This document shows positions 8,149 to 17,741 of a DNA stretch of 64,000 nt, one piece after another. A model generated the notes under the pieces. That model made no database searches. It had not been told where the DNA came from and saw only the letters and a list, made by a program, of their open reading frames with translations. The stretch is from Methanohalophilus levihalophilus (GTDB lineage: Archaea > Halobacteriota > Methanosarcinia > Methanosarcinales > Methanosarcinaceae): positions 1 to 64,000 of the forward strand of contig NZ_JAGGLK010000002.1 in NCBI RefSeq assembly GCF_017874375.1, read 5' to 3'. Numbering within the stretch: the stretch's first letter is position 1; the number at the start of each line of letters is the position of its first letter. The position numbers and the translations under genes were made by a program.

Positions 8149-9527
8149 CAGAAATCCTCCAGTCCGAGTTTTCCGGGATTCATAATTCCCTGCGGATCAA
8201 GAGCTTTCTTGATAGCAGCCATAACGGGCATTGAGGTTGAATGTTCAGCTTTCATGTATTTCCCGCGGGCAGAGCCGATTCCGTGTTCTGCAGAAACGGT
8301 CCCCCCTAATTCAATCGTTTTTTGATAAATCATATCAGCAATTCGGAAGAGTTTCTCCCATTCATCGTCATTGAGCATGTCAATGCTCATTCCGGTATGG
8401 AGATTTCCGTCCCCGATATGTCCGTAAATCATAATTGGCATTCCGACTTCCCTGGAAATCGAATGCACGTGTTCAATCATTTCCGGAATGTGTTTGATTG
8501 GAACGCCTACATCCTCGCCAACGTACACACGATTCCTTTTTGGGTCCAGACGGGTAATTGCAGCACCTACAACTCTTCTTGCAGCCCAGAGCTTCTCGCT
8601 TTCTTCCTCCGTGGAAGCTGCACGAATATCAACTGCAATATCTTTACAGACCTCTTCAACGGTATGGGCAGCATCCTTGACGGCGCCCTCGTTGCCGTCT
8701 ACTTCCATCATCAACATGTCCCCCGATTCAGGAAGATCAAGTGACGGGTCATAGGCTTTCAGAGCATTAATTGTGGTATTATCAAGAATTTCACATGCAG
8801 AGGGAATTACACCCGAAGAAAGGGTTCTTACAACCGCCTCTCCGGCTTTGCTTGCACTTTCAAAGGTGAGTAATATCACCAGACGTGTTCGTGGAAGAGG
8901 GTGAATGCGAAGAACAACTTCTGTCATTACGCCGAGAGTTCCTTCCGAACCTACCATGAGTGATGTCAAATCATATCCGGACGCTGTTTTTAGTGTCCTG
9001 GAACCTGTCCGTATTATGCTCCCATCAGCGAGCACAACTTCGAGATCAAGCACGTAGCGTGAAGTCGTCCCGTATTTCACAGAACGCATTCCACTGCCGT
9101 TATTTGCAATTAGTCCCCCGATTGTACACATCTTGGTGCTTCCCGGGTCAGGGGGAAAGAAAAAACCGTAAGGCTTGAGTGCTTCGTTTAGCTTTGTGTG
9201 CACAACACCCGGTTGCAAAGTAACCTGAAGATTATCAATGTCAATATCAAGAATATTGTTCATCCTACTCATGTCAAGCACAATGCCACCCCTAAGCGGC
9301 ACTGCCCCACCTGCAAGACCGCTACCTGCACCCCTTGTGACAATGGGCATGTTTTCATTTGCAGCAAGTTTCACTATTTCGCTGATTTCATCGGCTGTTT
9401 CTGGCCTGACAATGTAATCAGGCATTCCCTTTTCCTGAGAAGCATCACAGGAATAGCAAAGTTTGTCCGATGTGGAATCGCTGACATTCTCATTTCCGAC
9501 TATATCTCTAAGATTTTGAAGAAGCAT
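8148..9527 (-). CDS. FAD-linked oxidase subunit, GlcD / D-lactate dehydrogenase family
   Basis: 459 residues. The N-terminal FAD-binding (PCMH/VAO) domain shows PIVTRGAGSGLAGGAVP and DPGSTKMCTIGGLIANNGSGM. The C-terminal FAD-oxidase domain shows YGHIGDGNLH and the terminal motif SAEHGIGSARGKYM. Family members oxidise D-2-hydroxyacids such as glycolate or D-lactate. Methanogens do not grow on these, so the physiological substrate and direction are open. It is first in a two-gene operon with the iron-sulfur subunit and is divergent from arcS. Length is typical. Confidence 0.85.
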   Translation of the reverse strand: MLLQNLRDIVGNENVSDSTSDKLCYSCDASQEKGMPDYIVRPETADEISEIVKLAANENMPIVTRGAGSGLAGGAVPLRGGIVLDMSRMNNILDIDIDNLQVTLQPGVVHTKLNEALKPYGFFFPPDPGSTKMCTIGGLIANNGSGMRSVKYGTTSRYVLDLEVVLADGSIIRTGSRTLKTASGYDLTSLMVGSEGTLGVMTEVVLRIHPLPRTRLVILLTFESASKAGEAVVRTLSSGVIPSACEILDNTTINALKAYDPSLDLPESGDMLMMEVDGNEGAVKDAAHTVEEVCKDIAVDIRAASTEEESEKLWAARRVVGAAITRLDPKRNRVYVGEDVGVPIKHIPEMIEHVHSISREVGMPIMIYGHIGDGNLHTGMSIDMLNDDEWEKLFRIADMIYQKTIELGGTVSAEHGIGSARGKYMKAEHSTSMPVMAAIKKALDPQGIMNPGKLGLEDF

Positions 9528-9587
9528 ATGTTTTTACCTGCGGTTATTCCATGGTAATATTTCGAGTGGGAGTAGAAAACATTTACA

Positions 9588-9595
9588 TCTATATA
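9588..9595 (+). promoter_or_regulatory. TATA box placing arcS close to leaderless
   Basis: CTATATAG lies in the divergent space between the glcD-like gene and arcS, only about 20 bases from the arcS ATG at 9613. Initiation 25 bases downstream would fall at or next to that ATG. No Shine-Dalgarno sequence is visible there. Together these suggest a leaderless or very short-leader mRNA. Confidence 0.4.
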
Positions 9596-9612
9596 GCTCT
9601 ATTCTATGAACC

Positions 9613-11445
9613 ATGAGCAGGTTTTTTGAAGTGCACCAGAGGGAAGGAGCCGGAAGAATCGGCACCCTGATGCTTAAAAGTAAAATTACTACACCCACAA
9701 TTCTTGATGTTCGCCAGTTTGGGGATCTGGAAAACAGCTCCATAATCTATCCGGGAAATCTCTGGGGAATGCACGGAGTAAAAAACACAACTGCTCTAAT
9801 GGAAGAAATAAGGGAAAAGGCAGATGACAATGCGCTTATAATTTACCCATCAAGAAGCTACCCACCCGAAATAGCTGAAAAATGTGATCTGTCAAAGCCA
9901 TCCAATGAGAAAATAGAGGGACCTGTAGGAATTGCATTCAGTGAAGATGACTGCACATTCCCAAAGGATCTCTATATACTGGATGGCGCCGGCACTTTTG
10001 ATAATAAATCCCGGAAATTGTTTCAGAAAATTGTTGACATCAGAAACAAGATCCCTGAGGATTCTGTTCTGTATGCCCCAAATATTGCAACCCCGGAAAA
10101 TCTTTCAATGCTCATATTTCTCGGGATTGACGCAGTGGATAATACTCGGGCTCTGGTAGCCGCAGGAAATAACATCTATTTCACACCTGCAGGTGCATTC
10201 CATCTGGACAGCCTTACGGAACTCCCATGCGGATGTCCTGCATGCAAGGACCATACTCCTTCAAGCCTTTTGGAACTTGAAGCTGAAGAAAGAAAAACGC
10301 TACTTGAAAATCATAACAATACAATTCTTGAATCGGAAATTGCAATCTGCAGGGAGATGATCCGGAAAGGAAGCCTCCGGGAGTACGTTGAGGGCAAATG
10401 TCGCAGCCAGCCATGGCTTACCGCTTTACTCAGACATGCCGATTCAGAATATGATTACATCGAATCCCAAACCCCTATTTCACGTCGGGCACCGCTACTG
10501 GCCACAACTTCCGAAAGCCTGACCCGCCCGGAGGTCGTACGTTTTGCAAAACGTGTCCAGGAACGCTATGTTCCACCTGAAAAAGACATCCTTCTCCTGC
10601 TTCCCTGCTCGGCAAAAAAGCCGTATTCCATATCCCTATCACATTCCAAATTCATCCGTGCCCTTGGAAAGAATCGCAAGTATGTACAGGAACTTATCCT
10701 GACATCCCCAATGGGAATTGTACCACGGGAACTCGAGATTGTCTATCCTGCTGCACATTATGATACAACCGTGACCGGGTACTGGGATGCCGAAGAGCAA
10801 AAATGGGTGGAAAGTTGTCTGGAGAAATTCCTGGAGAAACATCACTACAAGCACATAATTGCCCATGTCGACGGAGAGTACAGGGAAATCTGTGAGGAAG
10901 TTACCCGGAAAACCGGAATTGAATTTGTTTACACAGCCGAAGGAAGTTGCACAACCTCTGCTTCGCTTAAGAAACTGGAAGCTACACTCAATGGCATTGA
11001 TACCGAACTCTTAAGAAAAGGAGACTGGCGAAAGGATACACTAAGAGCAATTGCAGACTACCAGTTTGGATCTGGTGCTGGAAATCTATTGGTGCAGGAA
11101 AGTGACAAAATCAAAGCTCCCTATCCAAAGCATCAGGTTTTTGCAGGCAAGACACAGGTTGCAACCCTTGTTCCCCAATATGGTTTGATGGCGCTTGGAC
11201 TTGAAGGAGTTAAACGAATAATTGAAATGGGCAATTATATCGTGCACATCGATGATTTTGTTCCCAGGGGTTCAATTCTTGCACCCGGAGTCACGGATGC
11301 TGACCCCGACATCCGGCCACTGGATGAAGTTATCGTTGTCGGGGAAAAAGCAATGGGAGTTGGACGTGCTTTTATGAGCGGGAAAGAAATGAAAGAATCC
11401 GCCCGTGGAATTGCAGTGGACTTGCGACACGTTAAAAAGCTGTGA
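9613..11445 (+). CDS. arcS: Archaeosine synthase ArcS (TgtA2-type)
   Basis: 610 residues. ArcS acts on tRNA carrying preQ0 at position 15 in the D-loop; with a radical SAM partner it completes archaeosine formation. The family motif PC-x3-KPY-x2-S-x2-H is present exactly as PCSAKKPYSISLSH (from P331). The N-terminal half is a degenerate TGT-like barrel with CGCPACKDH, and a PUA RNA-binding domain occupies about residues 530-605 (PGVTDADPDIRPLDEVIVV). The PUA domain and length match TgtA2 rather than catalytic TgtA. A GNAT acetyltransferase gene follows within about 25 bases. Confidence 0.9.
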   Translation: MSRFFEVHQREGAGRIGTLMLKSKITTPTILDVRQFGDLENSSIIYPGNLWGMHGVKNTTALMEEIREKADDNALIIYPSRSYPPEIAEKCDLSKPSNEKIEGPVGIAFSEDDCTFPKDLYILDGAGTFDNKSRKLFQKIVDIRNKIPEDSVLYAPNIATPENLSMLIFLGIDAVDNTRALVAAGNNIYFTPAGAFHLDSLTELPCGCPACKDHTPSSLLELEAEERKTLLENHNNTILESEIAICREMIRKGSLREYVEGKCRSQPWLTALLRHADSEYDYIESQTPISRRAPLLATTSESLTRPEVVRFAKRVQERYVPPEKDILLLLPCSAKKPYSISLSHSKFIRALGKNRKYVQELILTSPMGIVPRELEIVYPAAHYDTTVTGYWDAEEQKWVESCLEKFLEKHHYKHIIAHVDGEYREICEEVTRKTGIEFVYTAEGSCTTSASLKKLEATLNGIDTELLRKGDWRKDTLRAIADYQFGSGAGNLLVQESDKIKAPYPKHQVFAGKTQVATLVPQYGLMALGLEGVKRIIEMGNYIVHIDDFVPRGSILAPGVTDADPDIRPLDEVIVVGEKAMGVGRAFMSGKEMKESARGIAVDLRHVKKL

Positions 11446-11469
11446 TTTTAAGCGGATTGGAGGATGCCA

Positions 11470-11952
11470 GTGCAAATCCGAAATTTCATGGGATCTGATT
11501 TTGAACAGATCATCCAGATTGAAATGGAAGCATTTACAGAGCATAATCCCTATATCTATATGAATTTCTACGAGCTGAATCCGGAAGGTTTTTTTGTAGC
11601 TGAGGAAAACGGAATCATATACGGATTCGTTATGGGGTATCTAAGCGACGAACTGGAAGGCCGCATATTCTCTCTTGCCGTCCGCAGTGACATCCGGGGA
11701 AAAGGAATCGGAACCAGGCTTCTGAGGAGGATATTGAAGGAATTTAGACGTCTTAATTTACAATCTGCTAAACTGGAAGTCAGGGAAAGTAACCTCAAGG
11801 CAATTGATCTATACAAGAGAATGGGGTTTTTAGAATGCTGGTGCGAGGCAGGGTATTATTCTGACGGAGAAGATGCGGTTGTTATGAAAAAACGCTTGTT
11901 GCCTAAACATCTTCAAAAACCAGAAGTCAGAACCGTTGACAATTTTTACTGA
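11470..11952 (+). CDS. GNAT N-acetyltransferase, RimI-like
   Basis: About 160 residues. The acetyl-CoA loop VRSDIRGKGIGTRLL and the RimI/Naa10-like tail (LEVRESNLKAIDLYKRMGF) mark a protein N-terminal acetyltransferase. An ATG at 11464 abuts GGAGG with no spacing, whereas GTG at 11470 lies 6 bases after it and is preferred as the start. It probably shares a transcript with arcS. The last 7 bases overlap the 3' end of the convergent UPF0058 gene. Confidence 0.82.
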   Translation: MQIRNFMGSDFEQIIQIEMEAFTEHNPYIYMNFYELNPEGFFVAEENGIIYGFVMGYLSDELEGRIFSLAVRSDIRGKGIGTRLLRRILKEFRRLNLQSAKLEVRESNLKAIDLYKRMGFLECWCEAGYYSDGEDAVVMKKRLLPKHLQKPEVRTVDNFY

Positions 11953-12233
11953 TCATCATCCGGCATCCTTCTGCCGGATTTATCCGCAAGTTCCTGCATC
12001 CTGACAGAGGTGCGTCCGGGGGAAGAAAATTCATCCTCTGCAATAATGGATGCTAGATGATTTCCGAGAACAAAGATTGCGTGCTTATGCTCCGCCTTGC
12101 TGCGATGAATATGAACCGGGCTGATAGCAAGTGAATTGTACTCATCGAAGTCATGGTCTATTCCCTGACTTTCCAGGTACTTCTTTATCTGCGCCATTAA
12201 AGTGTGCAGCTGGATCAATTCATCTTTGTGCAT
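11946..12233 (-). CDS. UPF0058 family protein
   Basis: 95 residues beginning MHKDELIQLHTLMAQIKKYLE, then a histidine-rich segment HIHRSKAEHKHAIFVLG. These are the hallmarks of UPF0058, a small family found mainly in archaea with no known reaction. The clustered His and acidic residues suggest metal binding. The C-terminus is polar (SGRRMPDDDQ). It converges on the acetyltransferase gene with a 7-base overlap. The 220 bases upstream, to 12455, hold no recognisable gene. Confidence 0.7.
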   Translation of the reverse strand: MHKDELIQLHTLMAQIKKYLESQGIDHDFDEYNSLAISPVHIHRSKAEHKHAIFVLGNHLASIIAEDEFSSPGRTSVRMQELADKSGRRMPDDDQ

Positions 12234-12455
12234 GGAGTAACATCCATATCGATACTTATCTAAAGCATTTACTCTGCGAATTGTTTATTGATCTATTTAC
12301 CAAACCAAATATTGCAGAAAGCTTTATCCTATGTGGAAGATATACTTTTTGCTATTTATTAGTTGCCAGTAACAATACACTTCCAACCATAATAACCAGT
12401 AACAGAAGAAAGATTTGGCATTCGCCAAAAATGTTGCTTCCAGGAGAAAAATTAC

Positions 12456-13058
12456 TTACGTCAACCCCGATGTTTTTAGAAATATCATTGCAAATAATGC
12501 AGCAAATGGTATTGCAAGATTATCATATTTACAGCAGAAAAGTTCTGTGATCATTCCCGCTGCACAACCCACAACGGCAATTTCACCTGCAAACCAATAT
12601 CCTATGAAGGATGAAGTTACAAATCCGGCAATTGTACCTTCAAGGGTCTTGGAGCAGCCCTTAATGTAGATTCTTCCGAAAAACCCCACCAGTGCTGCCA
12701 TGGAATCACCCACAGACAGTACCACTATTGCAACATAGCAGAGAGCTGGTTCAATCCGATATGAAAGCAGGAGTAACAAAAGTACCGATATCGCATAAAG
12801 GAACGGATCCAGTGCAAAATTATTCAGTTCACTGGATTTCCAGATTGACTTTGCAAATGGCGTATGCTTGATTCGTGATTTAAGGAGTTCAAGTAGCAAG
12901 AAACCGACAAGACTCAAAACCAACAGCATAATTGCAGGAAACTGCCCATAAAAATGTGCAATAAAAGGTAGCGCTACACCACCGATGTGTATTATTTTCC
13001 GCAAAGGCTGGTATGTGTTTTGCGAATTCGCTGATTTGCAACTGGACTCTCGGGCCAT
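12456..13058 (-). CDS. Dolichol kinase / CTP-dependent polyprenol kinase-like membrane protein
   Basis: 200 residues with about six membrane-spanning segments. The motif PLRKIIHIGG near the N-terminus, VGDSMAALVG in the middle and KTLEGTIAGF towards the C-terminus match the SEC59/dolichol kinase and cytidylyltransferase-like family. In archaea such proteins are thought to phosphorylate polyprenols using CTP, either for glycan carriers or for isoprenoid salvage. The exact substrate is inference. The gene stands alone between UPF0058 and a methyltransferase gene, all on the minus strand but with gaps of more than 130 bases. Confidence 0.72.
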   Translation of the reverse strand: MARESSCKSANSQNTYQPLRKIIHIGGVALPFIAHFYGQFPAIMLLVLSLVGFLLLELLKSRIKHTPFAKSIWKSSELNNFALDPFLYAISVLLLLLLSYRIEPALCYVAIVVLSVGDSMAALVGFFGRIYIKGCSKTLEGTIAGFVTSSFIGYWFAGEIAVVGCAAGMITELFCCKYDNLAIPFAALFAMIFLKTSGLT

Positions 13059-13188
13059 TAAAACAGAATAAGTTGATACAGATGGATATAAGTTTGGCAG
13101 GAATATAATGCATTGCTAACTTTAAAGCAAGACATCGCTATTGAAGACTTATCCTTTCTTCCATTTCAGGGAGCTGAAAGCTCAATTC

Positions 13189-13995
13189 TTATTTCTTCCC
13201 CACGCCCTTAAAGAAAGTATACATAAATGTCCCGTAGTCTGCCGCGGTCTTGTGAAGGTCTTCTATTCCACTGTCAAACGCTTCAGAATCGATTAGTCCC
13301 ATTTCAACGGCATTTTCCCTTACACCTTCTACCATAGGAATAATGGTTTTTCTCACAAATCCTTCTTCCATATGAGGACGGCTGGAGTCACTATAGACCA
13401 TGCGGGGAGATACCGTAATGTCATTGAAGCCTGCTTTTTTGAGAAGTGGATAAACCTGCCTTCCAATGAGTGAATCGCCTTGAATTTTCGCTTGCACTTC
13501 TATCAAACTATTCCATGCTTTCAGTGCATTCTCAGTCTCCGGATGGAAAAAGCATGAGCCATGATCTCCTTCAATTACCGTGATAGTTCCGCCTTTTTTG
13601 AGAACCCTGCGCAAACTTTCTAAGGCTTTAACTGGTTCCTTAAGATGTTCCAAAACAAAACAAACAAAAACATGATCAAAACTTTCATCTTCAAACGGTA
13701 GATCAAAGAGATTTTCCACAAAAAAATCTACATTAGTTATCCCTTCTTTCAAAATACGTTCTTTTGCCGAATTGAGAGAATCTTCGGAAATGTCAACAGA
13801 AGTGATATGAGCTTCCGGACTGTTCCGTGCGAGTATAGCGGTTTGTGCACCAATCCCGCATCCTGCTTCAAGTACCTTACTGCCTGAAGGATACATTGTA
13901 TCGCTATGCAAAAGCTCTTCAAGTGTGTTTGCCTGATCGCAGAGGCGAATCGATTCCCTTTCAGAATAACCATGAACATAGTCATTAGAAGGCAT
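13189..13995 (-). CDS. Class I SAM-dependent methyltransferase
   Basis: 268 residues. The SAM-binding motif I is VLEAGCGIGAQTA, with acidic motif II at SVDISEDSL, then FDHVFVCFVLEHL and the typical LKKGGTITVIEGDHG after motif III. The C-terminal 110 residues form a substrate domain that I do not recognise. It resembles UbiE/Methyltransf_11-type enzymes acting on small molecules. It is divergent from leuD, 207 bases away; that intergenic space contains candidate promoters and no gene. Confidence 0.78.
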   Translation of the reverse strand: MPSNDYVHGYSERESIRLCDQANTLEELLHSDTMYPSGSKVLEAGCGIGAQTAILARNSPEAHITSVDISEDSLNSAKERILKEGITNVDFFVENLFDLPFEDESFDHVFVCFVLEHLKEPVKALESLRRVLKKGGTITVIEGDHGSCFFHPETENALKAWNSLIEVQAKIQGDSLIGRQVYPLLKKAGFNDITVSPRMVYSDSSRPHMEEGFVRKTIIPMVEGVRENAVEMGLIDSEAFDSGIEDLHKTAADYGTFMYTFFKGVGKK

Positions 13996-14202
13996 AATAG
14001 ATCTTTTTTACATGGAACTAATACCTATTTAAGTACTGGGCATGCAAATCCAGGGTTACGACGTGAAACACTTATTCCATAAGAAAGTAGGATTCCGGGT
14101 AAAACCTCCCATCTAACTTATGTAATATTAGATTATTAACTGTGCCAATTCACAATAGCTGTAACTAACACTAATATAAATTAGGATAATTTCGGTGATA
14201 AT

Positions 14203-14685
14203 ATGAAGGGCAAAGCATGGAAATTCGGCGATGACGTCGACACTGACGCAGTCATCCCGGGAAGATACCTGGTAATGAATACTCCTGAAGAGCTGGCAGT
14301 CCACGCCTTCGAAGGAGTAAGACCTGATTTTGCAAAGAATGTCCATGAAAACGATGTTATTGTTTCCGGAAACAACTTTGGATGCGGCTCTTCAAGGGAG
14401 CATGCACCAATTGCCCTGAAGGGAACAAAAGTCAGTTGCGTTATTGCAAAGTCGTTTGCAAGGATTTTCTTCCGCAATGCAATCAATATTGGTGTCGCAC
14501 TCCTTGAGTGCCCTGATACAGATCGCATTGATGAGGGAGATGAACTGGACATCGATCTTGCAAGCGGCGTTATTAAAAACCTTACTAAAAATGAACAGTA
14601 TCAGGCAACTCCTCTGCCTGACTTTGTCCGCGAAATTGTTGATGCAGGCGGACTTATCGAATACACACGCAAACTTATTGCCTGA
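14203..14685 (+). CDS. leuD: 3-isopropylmalate dehydratase small subunit
   Basis: 160 residues, the length of archaeal LeuD/HacB subunits. It pairs with a LeuC-type iron-sulfur large subunit, not in this window, to isomerise 2-isopropylmalate. FGDDVDTDAVIPGRYL opens the protein and NNFGCGSSREHAP is the conserved substrate loop. The specificity loop reads YLVM (V24), where methanogen homoaconitase has YLRT. A hydrophobic residue there is associated with isopropylmalate or citraconate-type substrates, so leucine/isoleucine use is favoured over coenzyme B synthesis. A GGTGAT ribosome site precedes the ATG. leuB follows after 20 bases. Confidence 0.88.
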   Translation: MKGKAWKFGDDVDTDAVIPGRYLVMNTPEELAVHAFEGVRPDFAKNVHENDVIVSGNNFGCGSSREHAPIALKGTKVSCVIAKSFARIFFRNAINIGVALLECPDTDRIDEGDELDIDLASGVIKNLTKNEQYQATPLPDFVREIVDAGGLIEYTRKLIA

Positions 14686-14705
14686 AATTAATAGGAGAGA
14701 TTTAG

Positions 14706-15833
14706 ATGGCACAATATAAAGTTCCGGTTCTGCCAGGTGACGGCATCGGTCCGGAAATCGTAGCAGAAGGTATGAAAGTCATCGACGCAGCCGGAGAGAA
14801 ATTCGGATTTGACGTTGACTGGATTGAGTTCCCACAGGGAGCTGACCACTACCTTGAGACAGGTGAACTGATCTCAGAAGACACGCTTAAAGAACTTTCA
14901 AATTACAAGACTATCTACCTTGGTTCAATCGGAGACGACAGGATTGCACCAGGTGTACTTGAGAAAGGAATCCTGCTTGCAGCAAGGTTCTACTTTGACC
15001 AGTACATCAACCTGCGCCCAATCAAGCTTCTTGAAGGTGCATGGTGCCCGCTCAAGGACAAAACCCCTGCAGACATCGACTTCGTTGTTGTCAGGGAAAA
15101 CACCGAAGACTTCTACATCGGAATCGGTGGAAGGGCAAACAAAGGCATGAGCAAAGATCTCCTCGAGGTAAACAGGACACTCTACAATGCAAAGTTCGGC
15201 CTTGATATCGAGACAGACAGTGAGGAAATTGCTTACCAGATAGGTATGATCTCCAAGGAAGGCACACAGAGAGTAATCAACTACTCCTTCGACCTTGCTG
15301 AAGGCAGAAACAAACACGTTTCCTCCGTTGATAAGGCAAATGTCCTTTCCGACATCTACGGATTCTGGAGAGAAGAATTCAACACAATCGCTGACAAGCA
15401 CCCTGATGTAAAGACCGATTTCAACTTCGTTGACGCAATAACCATGTGGTTTGTCAAGAACCCTGAATGGTTCGACGTAGTTGTCACACCTAACATGTTC
15501 GGTGACATCATTACTGACCTTGGAGCAATGGTTCAGGGCGGTCTCGGACTTGCCCCAGGAGGAAACATCAACCCTGAAGGTACCAGTATGTTTGAGCCAA
15601 TCCACGGTTCAGCACCAAAATACAAGGGTCAGAACAAGGTCAATCCAATCGCAACCATCTGGGCAGGTGCAATGCTTATCGAACAGCTCGGCGAGAAAGA
15701 AGCAGCTGATTCCATCGTCAAAGCTATCGAGCAGAACATCAAGGAAGCAAAGGTCCAGACCTACGACATGGGCGGCTCACACGGAACTTCCGATATCGGC
15801 GATGATATCGCAAGAATCGTGCTCGAGATGTAA
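14706..15833 (+). CDS. leuB: 3-isopropylmalate dehydrogenase
   Basis: 375 residues of the isocitrate/isopropylmalate dehydrogenase family. It oxidatively decarboxylates 3-isopropylmalate (or erythro-3-methylmalate) with NAD(P). Seen are [12 protein letters not shown], the substrate-binding [12 protein letters not shown], the metal-binding [19 protein letters not shown] and the nucleotide loop [20 protein letters not shown]. An AGGAGA site precedes the ATG. It is coupled with leuD in a two-gene operon, separate from leuA at the left of the window. The codons are unusually uniform, as expected for a highly expressed gene. A strong hairpin terminator follows. Confidence 0.9.
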   Translation: MAQYKVPVLPGDGIGPEIVAEGMKVIDAAGEKFGFDVDWIEFPQGADHYLETGELISEDTLKELSNYKTIYLGSIGDDRIAPGVLEKGILLAARFYFDQYINLRPIKLLEGAWCPLKDKTPADIDFVVVRENTEDFYIGIGGRANKGMSKDLLEVNRTLYNAKFGLDIETDSEEIAYQIGMISKEGTQRVINYSFDLAEGRNKHVSSVDKANVLSDIYGFWREEFNTIADKHPDVKTDFNFVDAITMWFVKNPEWFDVVVTPNMFGDIITDLGAMVQGGLGLAPGGNINPEGTSMFEPIHGSAPKYKGQNKVNPIATIWAGAMLIEQLGEKEAADSIVKAIEQNIKEAKVQTYDMGGSHGTSDIGDDIARIVLEM

Positions 15834-15851
15834 GTTTACTTATCCTTTTTA

Positions 15852-15883
15852 CCTTCACGTCTTTTTGGACGTGAAGGCTTTTT
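15852..15883 (+). terminator. Hairpin terminator after leuDB
   Basis: CCTTCACGTC and GACGTGAAGG form a perfect 10-base stem around a six-base loop (TTTTTG). A short T-tract (CTTTTT) follows. It begins 18 bases after the leuB stop and is the clearest terminator-like structure in the window. Confidence 0.75.
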
Positions 15884-15947
15884 CCTGTTTTTATTTTCCT
15901 GACAAAATGGCAACATTCTTTTCATAAAATAAAGCAATTTATCTCCT

Positions 15948-16097
15948 ATGCCATACCACCCGCTCATCTACGGTGCACTAGCATTTCTCATAAGCTTGCC
16001 TGTAATATATTGGCTGACAGGAGAAATCAGATGGAAGTTCGCACTCTATGTAGCCATCGGTGCAACCATTGGGAATTTCATAGGAAGCATGATCTGA
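15948..16097 (+). CDS. Small two-helix membrane protein (49 residues)
   Basis: ATG at 15948 opens 49 codons ending in TGA at 16095. The translation has two strongly hydrophobic stretches (LIYGALAFLISLPVIYW and FALYVAIGATIGNFIG) separated by the polar turn LTGEIRWK. That makes a plausible helical hairpin in the membrane. The frame begins about 65 bases after the leuDB terminator and fills most of the gap before the tetraether synthase gene. No canonical ribosome site is obvious. Function unknown. Confidence 0.5.
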   Translation: MPYHPLIYGALAFLISLPVIYWLTGEIRWKFALYVAIGATIGNFIGSMI

Positions 16098-16201
16098 ACA
16101 TGCATTACCCACGAGTTCAGGAATAAATTTTATATGAACTTATGATATACAGATATTTGGGGAAATTCATTGATACCCACTGGTATTAATGGGGTGAATA
16201 A

Positions 16202-17692
16202 GTGGAGTATACCAAATCAATTTGTCCAGAATGTCTGGACGTTATTGAAGCTAAAATATTCGAAGAAAACGATATGATAATGATGGAAAAAACATGCCCG
16301 GAACATGGGGATTTCCGGGAAGTATATTGGTCTGACGCCAAACTCTATCAAAAATTCAAAAAGTTTGAAAAAATGGGAGATGGAATCTCCAATCCCATGA
16401 CAAAAACAAGCCAGGGATGCCCAAAAGATTGTGGTATTTGTGAGAAACACAAAACTACAACACTTCTTGCAAACATCGATGTTACCAACCGTTGTAACAT
16501 GAGTTGCCCTATCTGCTTTGCAAATGCAAAAACCAGAGGTCTGATCTATGAACCTACCTTTGAGCAAATAGTCGATATGCTCAAGATGCTAAGGGATGAA
16601 AAACCAACCCGATGTTTCTCAGTCCAGTTTTCCGGCGGAGAACCGACGGTTCGTGATGATCTCCCTGAAATAATTAGAGTCGCGGAAGAGATGGGGTTTG
16701 TGCAGATCCAGATAGCAACCAATGGAATTCGGATCGCAAAGGACCTTGATTATGCCAAAAGGATGATGAAGGCCGGATTGCGAACTGTTTATCTCTCCTT
16801 TGATGGCATCAGCGAGGAAATATATCGGGATATGCGCGGATTCAATGCATTTCCAATGAAAGTCCAGGCCATTAAAAATTGCAGGGCTGCAGATATCAGG
16901 AGCGTTGATCTTGTACCCACAATCGCCAGGGGCATCAATGATCACGAAATCGGGGATATTATCAGGTTTGCGGCCGACAATCGGGATGTTGTCAAGGGAG
17001 TTAATTTCCAGCCAATTGCTTTTACAGGAAGGATTGATCAGGAAAGCCGCAACCAGAAACGCTTCACAATTCCGGATCTGATAAAGAGTGTGGAAGAACA
17101 AACCGAAGGCCAGGTTCCGGCAGATGCCTGGTATCCTGTTCCCTTTGTAGTTCCCGTCTCAAGATTCCTGGAAAAAGTCCAGAGAAGAAACCTTCCCGAG
17201 TTTACAGTGCATCCGCATTGCGGGGCGGCTACCTATGCATTTGTTGAAAATGGAAAGCTGATACCAATCACAGATTTCATAGACGTGGAAGGATTCATGG
17301 GAATCCTTGATGATGCATCAGAAGAACTCAATGGAAAACGACCCAAAGACATGCTAGTCCTCGCAAAAGTCCTGAAAATGATCCCTCAGGTTGTAGATTC
17401 CGAAAAGGGACCAAAAGACATCAACGTTACAAAACTGCTTGTCAACGTAATCAAGGACGGTGGAAAAGAAGTCACACGGCAATTCCACAGGAACGCCATG
17501 TTTCTGGGATGTATGCATTTCCAGGACCCGTATAATTTCGATGCTCACAGGGTTGAAAGTTGCGGAGTCCATTATGCAACCCCCGATGGAAGGGTGATAC
17601 CATTCTGCACCTACAACACCTTGCACCGGGACGCTGTGGAATCAAAATTCCTGCGCCCTTATGAAAGCAAACCGACTGCCATAGAATCCTGA
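16202..17692 (+). CDS. tes: Tetraether lipid synthase-like radical SAM protein (MJ0619/MA_1486 family)
   Basis: 496 residues. An N-terminal zinc-ribbon-like part (C8-P-E-C11, then TCPEHGD) is followed by CPKDCGICEKHK, the radical SAM motif CNMSCPIC (C98, C102, C105), and the SAM-site motif FSGGEPTVRDDL. The C-terminal region contributes LGCMHFQDPYNFD and the final cysteine in PFCTYNTLH. This arrangement, with extra clusters, is that of the enzyme shown to join two archaeol chains into macrocyclic or tetraether lipids. The family was earlier proposed to methylate pterins in methanopterin synthesis, so annotations vary. Start is GTG with GGGGTGA just upstream. The Rieske gene downstream has a possible TATA element of its own. 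Confidence 0.83.
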   Translation: MEYTKSICPECLDVIEAKIFEENDMIMMEKTCPEHGDFREVYWSDAKLYQKFKKFEKMGDGISNPMTKTSQGCPKDCGICEKHKTTTLLANIDVTNRCNMSCPICFANAKTRGLIYEPTFEQIVDMLKMLRDEKPTRCFSVQFSGGEPTVRDDLPEIIRVAEEMGFVQIQIATNGIRIAKDLDYAKRMMKAGLRTVYLSFDGISEEIYRDMRGFNAFPMKVQAIKNCRAADIRSVDLVPTIARGINDHEIGDIIRFAADNRDVVKGVNFQPIAFTGRIDQESRNQKRFTIPDLIKSVEEQTEGQVPADAWYPVPFVVPVSRFLEKVQRRNLPEFTVHPHCGAATYAFVENGKLIPITDFIDVEGFMGILDDASEELNGKRPKDMLVLAKVLKMIPQVVDSEKGPKDINVTKLLVNVIKDGGKEVTRQFHRNAMFLGCMHFQDPYNFDAHRVESCGVHYATPDGRVIPFCTYNTLHRDAVESKFLRPYESKPTAIES

Positions 17693-17741
17693 GTAGTTAT
17701 TTATAGATTGCAAATCCACTTTTATTACCGGGGGATATCCA

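Noticed and set aside
12352-12460. Hydrophobic frame (minus) ending in TAG after the dolichol-kinase-like gene, considered as a second amber gene
   Set aside because: It has no usable start codon upstream and is in a different frame from the kinase-like gene; the stretch after the TAG resembles nothing known.
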